From: Lysobacter sp. FW306-1B-D06B
GTDB lineage: Bacteria; Pseudomonadota; Gammaproteobacteria; Xanthomonadales; Xanthomonadaceae
Direction: 5' to 3'
Assembly: GCF_038446665.1 (NCBI RefSeq)
Contig: NZ_CP151802.1
Location: 4,154,001-4,218,000 of the forward strand
Length of the DNA stretch: 64,000 bases
Shown here piece by piece: positions 47,355 through 56,677 of the stretch (position 1 is its first letter; each line of letters opens with the position of its first letter). The notes below the pieces were generated by a model. That model made no database searches, had not been told where the DNA came from, and was given only the letters and a program-made list of their open reading frames with translations. Position numbers and translations under genes: made by a program.

Positions 47355-49490
47355 TTACGCCGAGGCGAAGCGGACCGCGCCGCCGACCCAGCGCGCGACG
47401 ATGCGCTCGGCCAGTTCCGGCGATTCGCGCAGCAGCCGCTCGCCCAGCTCATGCACCTGCGGAAGCAGGTCCGCATCGCGCGCCAGGTCCGCCACGCGGA
47501 ATTGCGCCAGGCCGGTCTGGCGCGTGCCGAGCAGTTCGCCGGGGCCGCGCAGTTCCAGGTCCTTCTCGGCGATGACGAAGCCGTCGTTGGTCTCCCGCAT
47601 CGTCTCCAGACGCTGCCGCGCCATCTGCGACAGCGGCGCCTGGTAGAGCATCACGCAGCTCGACGCCGCGCTGCCGCGGCCGACGCGCCCGCGCAACTGG
47701 TGCAGCTGCGCCAGGCCCAGGCGCTCGGCGTTCTCGATGATCATCAGCGAGGCATTGGGCACGTCGACGCCGACTTCGATGACGGTCGTCGCCACGAGCA
47801 GGCCGATCTCCCCGTCCTTGAACGCGCGCATGGTCGCCTGCTTCTCGGCGGCTTTCATGCGGCCGTGGACGAGGCCGACGCGCAGCTCGGGCAGGCGCTT
47901 GGACAGATCCTCGAAGGTGGACTGCGCGGCCTGCGCGACGACTTCGTCGCTGTCGTCGATCAACGTGCAGACCCAGTACGCCTGGCGGCCCTCGGCGCAG
48001 GCCTTGCGGATGCGTTCGACCAGTTCCGGCCGGCGCTCGGCGCTCAGCGCCACCGTCTGCACCGGCGTGCGGCCGGGCGGGAGTTCGTCGATGGCCGAAA
48101 CGTCCAGGTCCGCATACGCGGCCATCGCCAGCGTTCGCGGGATCGGCGTGGCGGTCATCACCAGCTGGTGCGGAACGATGGCGTCGCCGTTGCCGCCGCC
48201 CCCGGTGCCCTTGTCGCGCAGCGCCAGGCGCTGGTGCACGCCGAAGCGGTGCTGTTCGTCGACGATGGCGAGGGCAAGATCGCGGAACGCCACGCCTTCC
48301 TGCATCAGCGCGTGCGTGCCCACGACGACCTGCGCCTCACCGGAAGCCACTTCCTCCAACACCTTCGCGCGCGCCTTGCCGGTGACCTTGCCGGCCAGCC
48401 ACGCCACACGCACGCCCAGCGGTTCCAGCCATCCGCGCAGGTTGTTGAGGTGCTGCTCGGCGAGCAGTTCGGTGGGCGCCATCAGCGCGGCCTGCTTGCC
48501 GGCGTCCACGGCGTTCATCGCGGCCAGCGCGGCGACGACGGTCTTGCCGCTGCCCACGTCGCCCTGCACGAGGCGCAGCATCGGATGCGGCTGGGTGAGA
48601 TCGGCCTGAATCTGCGCGAACACGCGCTCCTGCGCGCCGGTCAGCGCGAACGGAAGGCGCTCGCGCAGCTTGCCGGCCAGTACGACGTCGCGAAGCACGG
48701 GCGCGGCGTGCGCCTGTTGTGCGATGCGCTGGCGACGCAGGCTCAGGTGGTGGGCGAGCAGTTCTTCCAGCGCCAGCCGGCGCTGTGCGGGATGACGTCC
48801 GGCCAGCAGCGCGGCGACATCGGCGTCCTGCGGCGGGCGATGCACGGTCAGCAGCGCTTCTCGCAGCGACGGCACGCGTCCGCCGCCGGGCAGGCGGAAG
48901 GCGTCGCGCAGTTCGCGCGGCAACAATTCCAGCGCATCCTCGTCGGGCAGGCGGTCGAGTGCCTGGCCGATCAGTCGCCGCAGCGACACCGGACCGAGCC
49001 CTTCGATCGCCGGATACACTGGGTCCAGGCTGCTCCCGAGCGCATCGTCGCCGGCGTCGTCGAGCAGGCGATAGCTGGGATGCACGATCTCCAGCCCGTG
49101 CTGGCCCGGCCGCGGCGTGCCGTAGCAGCGCACGCGCGCACCGACCTGGAATTGCGCCACCTGCGCCGCGCGGAAGTGGAAGAAGCGCAGGACGAGCGTG
49201 CCGTGCGAGTCGTCGCCGATCGCCACGCGCAGCATCGGCCGGTAGCGGAAGCCACGCTCGACCGCCTCCACGCGACCTTCCACCTGCGCCGCTACACCGG
49301 GCTGCAGCAGGCTGACCGGCGTGATCGCCGTGCGGTCCTCGTACTGGCGGGGAAGCTGCAGCCACAGGTCCTGCAGCGTGGCCAGCCCGCGTGCGGCGAG
49401 CTTCTCGGCCACGCGCGGCCCGACGCCCTTCAGGGCGCTGATCGGCTGCTGCTGGAGATCGACGGACAGCCCGCCCTTGCGAATCGGCAT
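47355..49490 (-). CDS. recG: ATP-dependent DNA helicase RecG
   Basis: A 711-residue helicase that remodels stalled forks and Holliday junctions. The N-terminal wedge domain starts near SALKGVGPRVAEKLAARGL and contains an OB fold (VEGRVEAVERGFRYRPMLRV). Walker A is VQGDVGSGKTVVAALAA, motif II is AIVDEQHRFGVHQRLAL (DEQH), motif III is VMTATPIPRTLAMA, and motif VI is QLRGRVGRG. The TRG-like motif region follows. The ATG at 49490 gives a short leader before the wedge. In E. coli recG lies next to spoT; here it is apart. Confidence 0.95.
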   Translation of the reverse strand: MPIRKGGLSVDLQQQPISALKGVGPRVAEKLAARGLATLQDLWLQLPRQYEDRTAITPVSLLQPGVAAQVEGRVEAVERGFRYRPMLRVAIGDDSHGTLVLRFFHFRAAQVAQFQVGARVRCYGTPRPGQHGLEIVHPSYRLLDDAGDDALGSSLDPVYPAIEGLGPVSLRRLIGQALDRLPDEDALELLPRELRDAFRLPGGGRVPSLREALLTVHRPPQDADVAALLAGRHPAQRRLALEELLAHHLSLRRQRIAQQAHAAPVLRDVVLAGKLRERLPFALTGAQERVFAQIQADLTQPHPMLRLVQGDVGSGKTVVAALAAMNAVDAGKQAALMAPTELLAEQHLNNLRGWLEPLGVRVAWLAGKVTGKARAKVLEEVASGEAQVVVGTHALMQEGVAFRDLALAIVDEQHRFGVHQRLALRDKGTGGGGNGDAIVPHQLVMTATPIPRTLAMAAYADLDVSAIDELPPGRTPVQTVALSAERRPELVERIRKACAEGRQAYWVCTLIDDSDEVVAQAAQSTFEDLSKRLPELRVGLVHGRMKAAEKQATMRAFKDGEIGLLVATTVIEVGVDVPNASLMIIENAERLGLAQLHQLRGRVGRGSAASSCVMLYQAPLSQMARQRLETMRETNDGFVIAEKDLELRGPGELLGTRQTGLAQFRVADLARDADLLPQVHELGERLLRESPELAERIVARWVGGAVRFASA

Positions 49491-49556
49491 CGCGAAAGGA
49501 TGCCGTGAAAGGCGCGGTTCGACAAAGAGGGGAATGGCGCGGTGGGGTGTCGGTTA

Positions 49557-49673
49557 CTCCCTCCCCTGCGTGCAGGGGAGGGTTGGGGAGGAGTGCGAAG
49601 CCGCATCGCGGCGAGCTCGGCGCTGTCGCGCCTTACTGCCCCCTCCCGACCTCCCCCTGCAAGCAGGGGGAGG
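49557..49673. repeat. Compound inverted-repeat element between the TonB receptor and recG
   Basis: Ends CTCCCCTGCGTGCAGGGGAG (from 49561) and CTCCCCCTGCAAGCAGGGGG (from 49651) are each hairpins and together form the terminal inverted repeats of a roughly 117-bp unit; the outer flanks (GGGAGGGTTGGGGAGG and CCCCTCCCGACCTCCCC) are also complementary. It fills the gap after the receptor stop. This design matches compound REP-type elements; no transposase is present. Confidence 0.8.
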
Positions 49674-49687
49674 AGCCAAACACCCGA

Positions 49688-52099
49688 TCAGAAGTTCGCC
49701 GAGAACTCCACGCCGTACGTGCGCGGCTGCGTCAGGCGCGCGCCGACGGCGCCCAGCACGGTCATGCCGTAGGTGCCGAAGGAATTCACGTACTGGTTGT
49801 CGAGCAGGTTGTTCCCGTACACCGCGAAGCCCCAGTGGCCGTTCGCCGAGGTCCAGCCGATGCGCGCATCGAGGATCTCCTGCGCCTCGCCCGCCTCGGC
49901 CTGGCCGAAGCGGCCGCAACCCAGCACCGACACCGACTCATCGTTGCTGCGGCACTTGCCCACGTACGAGTAGCGCATCGCCGCACGCACGTCGCCCGCA
50001 TCCGCCAGACGCCAGACGTAGTTCGCACCGGCCGCGAACGACCACTCCGGCGCGCCCGTCGGCTGGTCGCCCAGGTCCACGCCCTGCGGGTTCACGTAGG
50101 TCTTGTACGTGGAATCCAGGTACTCGGCGTTGAAGTCGAAACCCAGACCGTCGGTGGCCTGCCAGCGCAGGTCGAAGTCGACGCCGTAGGCTTCCTGGTC
50201 GGACGTGTTCACGACGAAGCGCGGAATCTCCGTCGTCATGTCCAGCGTGACGGCCTGGCGGTTGTCGTAGACGTAGTAGAACGCGGAGACGTTGTACGCC
50301 AGTCGGTAATCCGGCAGCGCATGCTTGATGCCGGTCTCGAAGTTCCACACGTCCTCGTTCTCGAACTCGCTGCCGATCTGCAGCGCGTTGAAGCCGCCGG
50401 CCTTGTAGCCCTTGGCGAGCGAGGCGAAGCCCATCAGGTCGTCGTTGAAGTGGTAGTCCAGGACGAAGCGCGGGCTCCAGTCGTCCCACGACTTGCTGGA
50501 ACGGTTGAGCACGCCCTTGTTCGCCACCGCCGGCGGATCGATGAAAGCGATGTCGAACACCAGCGCTTCCAGCGGGATGCCGGCGGCATCGAGGAATCCG
50601 ATGCGGTCCAGCAGCGCCAGCTGCGCGTCCAGCTGCGGTGCGCTGCGCAGGTCGTTGAACCAGGTGAAGTCCTTCTCGTCACGCGTATAGCGCAGGCCGA
50701 CGGTGAGGTTGAGCTTGTCGTTGACATGCCAGATCACGTCGCCGAACGCCGCGTACGCCTTCGTGTCCAGCGAGTTCACGAACTTCTCGTTCCACGGCAG
50801 GCCGGTCAGGTCCACCGGAATGCCGAACATGTTCGCCGCCATCGTCAGCGGGCCGTACAGGCCGCCCGGCGCCAGGCCGAGGTTGTTGGCGATGGTGTCC
50901 ACCGAATCGGTGAGCGCGTTGACCTCGCTCGTCTGGTCGGCGTCTTCCTGGAAGTAGCTCAGGCCGGCGACCCAGTCGATGCGGTCGCTGGAACCGGCGA
51001 ACTTGAACTCCTGGTAGAAGTTCTCGTTGCTCTCGGTGTTGGTCGAATCGACGTAGAGGTAGCTGAGGTTGGTGCCATCTTCCTCCACGCGGTTGAGCGA
51101 GTCGTACTGGTGCCACGCGGTCGTGGAAGTCAGGCTGAAGCCGCCGAAGTTGTGGTCGACGATGAGCGTGGCGCCGTCGAAGGTGCGCGTCTCCGCGTCG
51201 GGCGCGTCGGTCATGTACGGCTGGTTTTCCGGATCCAGGAACGAATCCGGATCGGCCGGCGCCGTCGGCAGCGCGGGCAGGCGCGGGATCGGCACGATGC
51301 CGGTGGTGGCCTGGCCGCGCTGGTCGAGGCTCTCGTGGTCCCACGTAATCCACGCCCGCGTGTTGTCGCCGAAGCGCGTCTGGAACGCGGCACGCGTGGC
51401 CCAGTTGTCTTCCGGCGCCAGGTCCTCGCCGGTGACCGCATCGCGCACCCAGCCGTCGGAACTGTTGAAGATGCCGTTGAAGCGGAAGGCCGAGTCATCG
51501 CTCACCGCGATGTTCGCCATGCCTTCGAAGTAGGTCTTGTTGTCGTTGCCCAGGCGCAGCTTGCCGCGCGCATGGTTGCCGTCGGTGTCGGGCCGGTGCG
51601 TGATGATCGAGATCGCGCCCGCCGCGGTGTTGCGGCCGAACAGCGTGCCCTGCGGGCCCTTCAGCACTTCGATGCGCTGCACGTCGGTGAACGGCAGCAG
51701 CACGCCGCCGCCGCGTCCGGCGTAGACGCCGTCCACGTACACGCCCACGGCCGGATCGGTGCCGATGCCGAAGTCGTCGGTCTCGATGCCGCGCAGCTGG
51801 AAACTCGGCTGCGTCGGCTGCAGGCTGTTGATGCGCAGGCCGGGCACGAAGCTGTCGATGTCGCCCAGGTCCTCGGCGGCGACGTCGTCGATCAATTGCT
51901 GCGTGACCACCTGCAGCGCGATCGGCACGTCGAGCAGTTCCTGCTCGCGGCTCTGCGCGGTGACGGTGATCGTGTCCAGCTGCGTGGCGTCCGGCGTGGC
52001 GGTGGCCTGCGCGAACGTAAGCGGCGCGGCCGCGACGGCGAAACATCCAAACAGCGCGCGACCCAGACCGAGCGCGAGCCTGCTCTTGCGTGGCGACAT
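49688..52099 (-). CDS. TonB-dependent outer-membrane receptor
   Basis: An 803-residue receptor. A signal peptide ends AAAPLTFAQA (about residue 31), then the TonB box-like LDTITVTAQ, the plug domain (about 50-170: LDVPIALQVVTQQLIDDVAAEDLGDIDSFVPGLRIN; YVDGVYAGRGGGVLLPFTDVQRIEVLKGPQGTLFGRNTAAGAI) and a 22-strand barrel ending FSANF, with Phe last. The start at 52099 has GGAGGGGAG upstream. It lies downstream of the diheme cytochrome and beta-helix genes on one strand, 73 bases after the cytochrome. Imports a small ligand; the substrate is unknown, and similarity in layout is to receptors of carotenoid, sterol or lipid-related unit types. Confidence 0.93.
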   Translation of the reverse strand: MSPRKSRLALGLGRALFGCFAVAAAPLTFAQATATPDATQLDTITVTAQSREQELLDVPIALQVVTQQLIDDVAAEDLGDIDSFVPGLRINSLQPTQPSFQLRGIETDDFGIGTDPAVGVYVDGVYAGRGGGVLLPFTDVQRIEVLKGPQGTLFGRNTAAGAISIITHRPDTDGNHARGKLRLGNDNKTYFEGMANIAVSDDSAFRFNGIFNSSDGWVRDAVTGEDLAPEDNWATRAAFQTRFGDNTRAWITWDHESLDQRGQATTGIVPIPRLPALPTAPADPDSFLDPENQPYMTDAPDAETRTFDGATLIVDHNFGGFSLTSTTAWHQYDSLNRVEEDGTNLSYLYVDSTNTESNENFYQEFKFAGSSDRIDWVAGLSYFQEDADQTSEVNALTDSVDTIANNLGLAPGGLYGPLTMAANMFGIPVDLTGLPWNEKFVNSLDTKAYAAFGDVIWHVNDKLNLTVGLRYTRDEKDFTWFNDLRSAPQLDAQLALLDRIGFLDAAGIPLEALVFDIAFIDPPAVANKGVLNRSSKSWDDWSPRFVLDYHFNDDLMGFASLAKGYKAGGFNALQIGSEFENEDVWNFETGIKHALPDYRLAYNVSAFYYVYDNRQAVTLDMTTEIPRFVVNTSDQEAYGVDFDLRWQATDGLGFDFNAEYLDSTYKTYVNPQGVDLGDQPTGAPEWSFAAGANYVWRLADAGDVRAAMRYSYVGKCRSNDESVSVLGCGRFGQAEAGEAQEILDARIGWTSANGHWGFAVYGNNLLDNQYVNSFGTYGMTVLGAVGARLTQPRTYGVEFSANF

Positions 52100-52172
52100 C
52101 GGAACTCCCCTCCCAATGACTTTCTTGTTGTATTGACGTCGCGCGGCCCTGTCCGCGCGACGCATGTCGGTG

Positions 52173-53321
52173 TTACTTCAGTGCAACGTGCGTGCCATCG
52201 CTGCTGCAGCTGCCCAGCCACGCGGAGATCCAGTCGCGGACCAGCGCGACGCCCTCCTCGTGCACGGTGCTGCGCCCCACTTCCGGCATCATCGCGCCCG
52301 GATCCAGGCTGTTCATGCGATACACCAGGATCGAATCCTGAGGCCGGCCCGGCACGATGTCGAACATGTGGTCGCCCGTGCCCTGCCCCGCCGCGACCGG
52401 CGGCTTGCACAGGCCGAGCCGCCGCGCGTCGTGAGTACCGGCGTCGAGCCACAGGCCCGAGGTGTCGGCCGCGCCGACCTGGCTGTGGCAGTGGCCGCAA
52501 TTGACGTCGAGATAGGCTCGCGCACGCGCTTCCAGCGGCGCGGCGGGATCATCGAAACGCGCGTTGTGCGGAACGCCTTCGCCCGGCAGTCCCTGCAGGC
52601 GATTCGTCGCGACCATGCGCGCCAGCTGGTTCTGGCCGGGATGCCATGGATCGTCGCGGTTGAGGTGGCGCGCCTTCGGACCGATCAGGTGCAGCTCGCG
52701 CGTGGTGTTGTTGGTGACGTGGCAGCCGGCGCACTGGTTCTCGTCTGGGACCATGTAGGCGAAGGACGTCTTTGCGCTGCCGTCGGGCTTGTGCATGGTC
52801 AGCGGCACGGTGTCGCCGGCGCGCGCCAGCGTGGCCTGCGTCTGTTCCTCGTTCCACACGTACGGCAGCGCCACCCAGCCGGTCTGGCGACGCACGAGCA
52901 GGCGCGTCTCGATCATCCGCACTTTCGTCAGATCCAGGCCGTCGCGGGTTTCGCCGGCCTGCTCGGCCACGCGCAGGACCGCGCCGTCGCCGGCGCGCGG
53001 GTAGTAGAACGTCTTGCTGATGATCGTGCCGACCGGGAAGTCGAACGCCGCGTCGGCCTGGTACGTCGCCTTCGTGCCGGGCGGCATCCAGATCGTGCGC
53101 AGCTTGTGCGCGTAGTCGCTGAACAACGCGGTATTGAGCGCGTACGGCTCCACGCCCGCGTTGAGGCGCAGGCGCTTGCCGTCGGCGGCGAGCACGTGCC
53201 ATTCGCTCAACGTCGCCGGCTGGCCCTGGGCATGGAACTGCACCGGCGCTTCGCTGCGCTTGCAACCGATGAGGGACATCGCGGCCACCAGCACGGCCGC
53301 CTGGATCACGAACCGCTTCAT
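52173..53321 (-). CDS. SO2930-family diheme cytochrome c lipoprotein
   Basis: A 382-residue periplasmic lipoprotein. The lipobox SLIGC gives Cys20. Two heme-binding motifs are present: C197-A-G-C200-H201 and C275-G-H-C278-H279. The sequence also has YALNTALFSDYAHKLRTIWMPPGTKATY and TFYYPRAGDGA, shared by the family named after Shewanella SO2930 (TIGR03806). It normally pairs with a parallel beta-helix protein, encoded here immediately upstream with a 4-base overlap. It probably passes electrons in the periplasm; the donor and acceptor are unknown. Confidence 0.88.
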   Translation of the reverse strand: MKRFVIQAAVLVAAMSLIGCKRSEAPVQFHAQGQPATLSEWHVLAADGKRLRLNAGVEPYALNTALFSDYAHKLRTIWMPPGTKATYQADAAFDFPVGTIISKTFYYPRAGDGAVLRVAEQAGETRDGLDLTKVRMIETRLLVRRQTGWVALPYVWNEEQTQATLARAGDTVPLTMHKPDGSAKTSFAYMVPDENQCAGCHVTNNTTRELHLIGPKARHLNRDDPWHPGQNQLARMVATNRLQGLPGEGVPHNARFDDPAAPLEARARAYLDVNCGHCHSQVGAADTSGLWLDAGTHDARRLGLCKPPVAAGQGTGDHMFDIVPGRPQDSILVYRMNSLDPGAMMPEVGRSTVHEEGVALVRDWISAWLGSCSSDGTHVALK

Positions 53322-54583
53322 GCCGACGGTGCTGCCTTCGCGGCGGTCGCCGCGGCTTCGCCCGGAAGGGTCACCACCGGCAGCGGCGGCAGCGTGCAGC
53401 GCACCTTGTCGGTGACGACGCTCGGGTTCTTGTACTTGTTGGGACCGTCGGCGTTGAGCGTCTGCGCGGCGCCGTTGTCGATGCACACCTGCGCGCCGCC
53501 CGGGCGCTGCGCGTTGACGTAGCCGTCCCACAGCACGTCGGGCAGGCGGCCGTTGAGACCGAACATCGCCACCTTCAACGCCTTCAGGTCCAGGCCGTCG
53601 GGCTTGTCGCCGCCGCCCTTGAAGCGGTTGCCGTGGATGGCGATATCCTCCGGGTACGGATCGAACAGCTTCGACACGCCCTTTTCGGTCATGTAGCCGG
53701 TGGAGAAGTAGCTGGACACGATCACGTTCGCTGTCTGGTTGTCGGCGATGTCGTTGTCGAAGATCTCGACCTTGTCGTTGGAGTTGATGACGATGCCCGA
53801 TCCGGCCGGCACGCTCGCCACCGCCGCGCCCTTGGCGGCGAAGTTGTCGGTGTTGTTGGCGATCACCTTGTTGCGATACACGCGCGTGGTGTGCCCCGGC
53901 TGCGGCAGGTTGGGCATGTTGAACACCAGGATGCCGCCGGTGTTGTCGGTGGCGGTGTTCTCGTAGACGTCGGCGCCGATGGTGTTCTCGATCTCGATGC
54001 CGGCCACGTTGCGTTCGGCGCGATTGCGGCGCACGACGACGTTCTTCGACTGGCCCACGTAAATGCCGGCATCGGAGGCACCGATCGCGACCGAGTCCTC
54101 GATCAGCACGTTGGACGTCTGCACCGGATAGATGCCGTACGCGCCGTTGCTGGTCTTCGGGCCGCCCGTCCATTCCACGCGCACGCCGCGGATGGTGATG
54201 TTGGCGCCTTCGTTGATCTTCAGGCCGTCGCCCTTGGTGTCCTCGATGGCAAGGTTCTCCAGGGTGAAGTCGCCGGCGTTGACCAGCAGGCCTTCGGCAC
54301 CGGCCTTCTGGTCCTTGAAACTGAGGATGGTCTTGTCCATGCCGGCGCCGCGGATCGTCACGCCGTTCACGCGCAGCGTGAGGCTGCGGTCGAAGGCGTG
54401 GCGGCCGGCGGGGATCTCGATGACGTCGCCGGGCTTGGCGTCCAGCAGGCGCTCGATCAGCACCTTCTGGAACTCGCTGTTCAGAGGCCCGGGACTGGCC
54501 GCAGGCGCGGCCGGTTGCTGCTGACAGGCGGCCAAAGCCACCAGCCCCACGGTGACTGCCACGCCAAGCACGATCCGCTTCAT
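53318..54583 (-). CDS. Parallel beta-helix lipoprotein paired with the diheme cytochrome
   Basis: A 421-residue lipoprotein: lipobox LVALAAC, then a Pro/Ala linker and a right-handed parallel beta-helix built of repeated turns (TIRGAGMDKTILSFKDQ, ENLAIEDTKGDGLKIN, NVLIEDSVAIGASDAGIYVGQSKNVVVRRNRAERNVAGIEIENTIGADVYENTATDN). The asparagine and glycine pattern is typical. The family is the SO2931/TIGR03805 group, named from its constant partner. Such folds bind or cut polysaccharides in some families, but the catalytic residues of pectate lyases are not evident. Its ATGA overlap with the cytochrome suggests a complex. Confidence 0.88.
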   Translation of the reverse strand: MKRIVLGVAVTVGLVALAACQQQPAAPAASPGPLNSEFQKVLIERLLDAKPGDVIEIPAGRHAFDRSLTLRVNGVTIRGAGMDKTILSFKDQKAGAEGLLVNAGDFTLENLAIEDTKGDGLKINEGANITIRGVRVEWTGGPKTSNGAYGIYPVQTSNVLIEDSVAIGASDAGIYVGQSKNVVVRRNRAERNVAGIEIENTIGADVYENTATDNTGGILVFNMPNLPQPGHTTRVYRNKVIANNTDNFAAKGAAVASVPAGSGIVINSNDKVEIFDNDIADNQTANVIVSSYFSTGYMTEKGVSKLFDPYPEDIAIHGNRFKGGGDKPDGLDLKALKVAMFGLNGRLPDVLWDGYVNAQRPGGAQVCIDNGAAQTLNADGPNKYKNPSVVTDKVRCTLPPLPVVTLPGEAAATAAKAAPSA

Positions 54584-54793
54584 CCGACTCCCGTCCTCTT
54601 CGCGCGGCGCTGGCCGCGACCTGTCCGTGCGGCGCTGCGCCGCGAATGCCCCCTCCGGACAAGGGACCACGCCGGACCCTGCGGCGTGGCCCGCCCCCCG
54701 GACCCGTTCGGGAGTCTGTGACGATCCGGCAATCCCGGTGGAGGGCAAAGCCGGCATACTCAGGGGGGGAAACCGGACAAGCTACGCCAGCGT

Positions 54794-55846
54794 ATGCCGA
54801 GCCAGCACATCAACGACGACGCCCGACTCAACACCGCCACCATCAAGAGCGGCATCGTCGCCGGCCTCGTTGCGATGGCGCGGGAGCACGGCGTCGCCAG
54901 CGAACCCTGGTTCTCCGGGCTGCGCCTGGGGCCGGCGGCGTTCGATGGCGAAACGCCTGTCTATCTCTCGTACCGCCAGGCGGGCCAGATCATCCGCCGC
55001 GCCGTGCGCAGCCTGCCCGTGCGCGGCCCCGGGCTGGTGCTGGGCGAACGCCAGACCATCGGCCACTTCGGTCTTCTCGGCCTGGCGATGCTGACCGCGC
55101 CGCGCTTCGCCCAGGCGCTGCAACTGGCGATCAAGTACGCACCGATCACCGGAGCGATGGTGGAACTGGAACTGGACGAGTACGACGACGGCGCGATGGG
55201 CGTGATCGCGCGCATGCACAGTGCCGACGCGGAGCTGGAGCCGTTCCTTTGCGAGGAACTGTTCGCCAGTTCGCTGATGCTGTGCCGCGGACTGCTCGGC
55301 GCGGAGTTCCGGCCGCGCTTGCTCGAACTGACCTACGCCGCACCGTCGTACGCCAGCGACTACACGCACCTGTTCGCCTGCGAAGTGCGCTTCGATGCAC
55401 CGCGCAACCGCGTCGTCATCGACCCGCGCTGGCTGCAGGCCACGATGCCCGCCGGCAACACCGCCAGTGCGCAGCAGATCATCGCGCTGTGCGAGGAGCA
55501 GATGCCCGCCGGCCAGCCACGCAGCGAAATCGTGGCGGTGGTCGAACGCCTGCTGCGCCAGCGCTTGGCCGACAACCCGCGCGAGGTCGAAATCGCCGCC
55601 GAACTCCACCTCACCGAGCGCACGCTGCGTCGCCAGCTCCACGCCGCGCAAACGACGTTCAGCGAACTGCACGACCGCGTGCGCAGCGAGTCGGCGCGTG
55701 CGCTGCTGGCCGATTCGCGCGTGAGCATCGCGCACGTGGGTGCGGCGGTGGGCTTCAAGGATGCGCGCGAGTTCCGGCGAGCGTTCAAGCGCTGGACGGG
55801 CGTGGCGCCGCGGGAGATGCGCGCCGGGGAGAAATCCGGCGCGTAG
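54794..55846 (+). CDS. AraC-family regulator with an arabinose-binding-type sensor domain
   Basis: A 350-residue regulator. The N-terminal domain (about 20-215) is the Arabinose_bd type with LVLGERQTIGHFGLLGLAMLTAPRFAQALQLAIKYAPITG, found in OruR-like and lipid-responsive regulators. The C-terminal double HTH (about 245-345) has AAELHLTERTLRRQLHA and HVGAAVGFKDAREFRRAFKRWTGVAPREMR. It is divergent to the beta-helix/cytochrome/receptor unit with 210 bases between, so it is the likely regulator. Ligand unknown. Confidence 0.9.
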   Translation: MPSQHINDDARLNTATIKSGIVAGLVAMAREHGVASEPWFSGLRLGPAAFDGETPVYLSYRQAGQIIRRAVRSLPVRGPGLVLGERQTIGHFGLLGLAMLTAPRFAQALQLAIKYAPITGAMVELELDEYDDGAMGVIARMHSADAELEPFLCEELFASSLMLCRGLLGAEFRPRLLELTYAAPSYASDYTHLFACEVRFDAPRNRVVIDPRWLQATMPAGNTASAQQIIALCEEQMPAGQPRSEIVAVVERLLRQRLADNPREVEIAAELHLTERTLRRQLHAAQTTFSELHDRVRSESARALLADSRVSIAHVGAAVGFKDAREFRRAFKRWTGVAPREMRAGEKSGA

Positions 55847-55914
55847 CCTGCGCTTGCGTCGCTTCGCGGGGCCGTGCATAAGGACGCATCGGCGCATCGC
55901 ACCCGGGGACACGG

Positions 55915-56625
55915 ATGAACCGCTTCATCGAGATCGCACGCGCCCGCACGCGACTTGAGCGCTACGGCTGGCCTCGCCTGCAGATGTCCGTGATCGTGCT
56001 GGTCACCGGCGCGGCCGGGCTGCTCGCTTCGTTCCTGCTGCTGGCCGGCGGGTTGGAATCGATGCTGCTGCGCTATCCGCTGGCGGTGCTCATCGCCTAC
56101 GGCGTGTTCCTCGTGCAGATGGCGGTGTGGACGCGCTGGGGAAGCGATGCCTCGGATACCCTGGATCTGACGGACCTTCCGACCGGGCGCACCGGCGGCG
56201 GCGGCTGGTCAGGGAGCGGCGGCCACTCGGGCGGTGGCGGCGCGTCTGCATCGTGGGGGCCTTCGTCCGGAGCGGGATCCTCGTCCAGCTCCAGCGGGGT
56301 GGATCTTCTTGATGGGGTGGACGGCGACGGCCTGCCGCTGCTGGTCCCGATCGCGCTCGTCGCCGTGGTGTGCGTGATCGCGGCGGGCTGGGTGGTGTGG
56401 ACCGCGCCGGCGCTGATGGCCGAGCTCATGGTCGACGCCGCCATCGCCGGCGGCCTGTACAAGCGCATGCGCGGCACGCAATCGGAAGGCTGGTGGTGGC
56501 TGTGCGTGCGGCACACGTTCTGGCCGCTGCTGGGAGTGCTGCTGTTCTTCGTCGCGCTCGGCGTGGCGGCGAAGGTTTACGCGCCGCAAGCGACGACGCT
56601 GATGCAGGCGCTGCAGGCGCTCTGA
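55915..56625 (+). CDS. Membrane protein with a Gly/Ser-rich extramembrane loop
   Basis: A 236-residue protein with four hydrophobic segments: about 24-46, 52-72, 140-168 and 200-219. Between the second and third lies a Gly/Ser-rich, low-complexity stretch of about 45 residues (from TGRTGGGGWSG to SSSSSSGVD). The basic N-terminus (RARTRLERYGWPR) and the Lys/Arg between helices 3 and 4 suggest a cytosolic N-terminus. I recognise no family. The gene follows the AraC regulator by 68 bases on the same strand, and faces ridA. Confidence 0.7.
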   Translation: MNRFIEIARARTRLERYGWPRLQMSVIVLVTGAAGLLASFLLLAGGLESMLLRYPLAVLIAYGVFLVQMAVWTRWGSDASDTLDLTDLPTGRTGGGGWSGSGGHSGGGGASASWGPSSGAGSSSSSSGVDLLDGVDGDGLPLLVPIALVAVVCVIAAGWVVWTAPALMAELMVDAAIAGGLYKRMRGTQSEGWWWLCVRHTFWPLLGVLLFFVALGVAAKVYAPQATTLMQALQAL

Positions 56626-56634
56626 TCGGGACTT

Positions 56635-56669
56635 GCATCGCGCGGACGGAAGCTCCGCCCACGCGATGC
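56635..56669. terminator. Possible shared hairpin terminator between convergent genes
   Basis: GCATCGCG (56635-56642) pairs with CGCGATGC (56662-56669), and the 19-base loop contains a further short stem (CGGA/TCCG). It lies between the end of the membrane gene and the end of ridA. No T-run follows. Confidence 0.4.
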
Positions 56670-56677
56670 GCGCGGAA

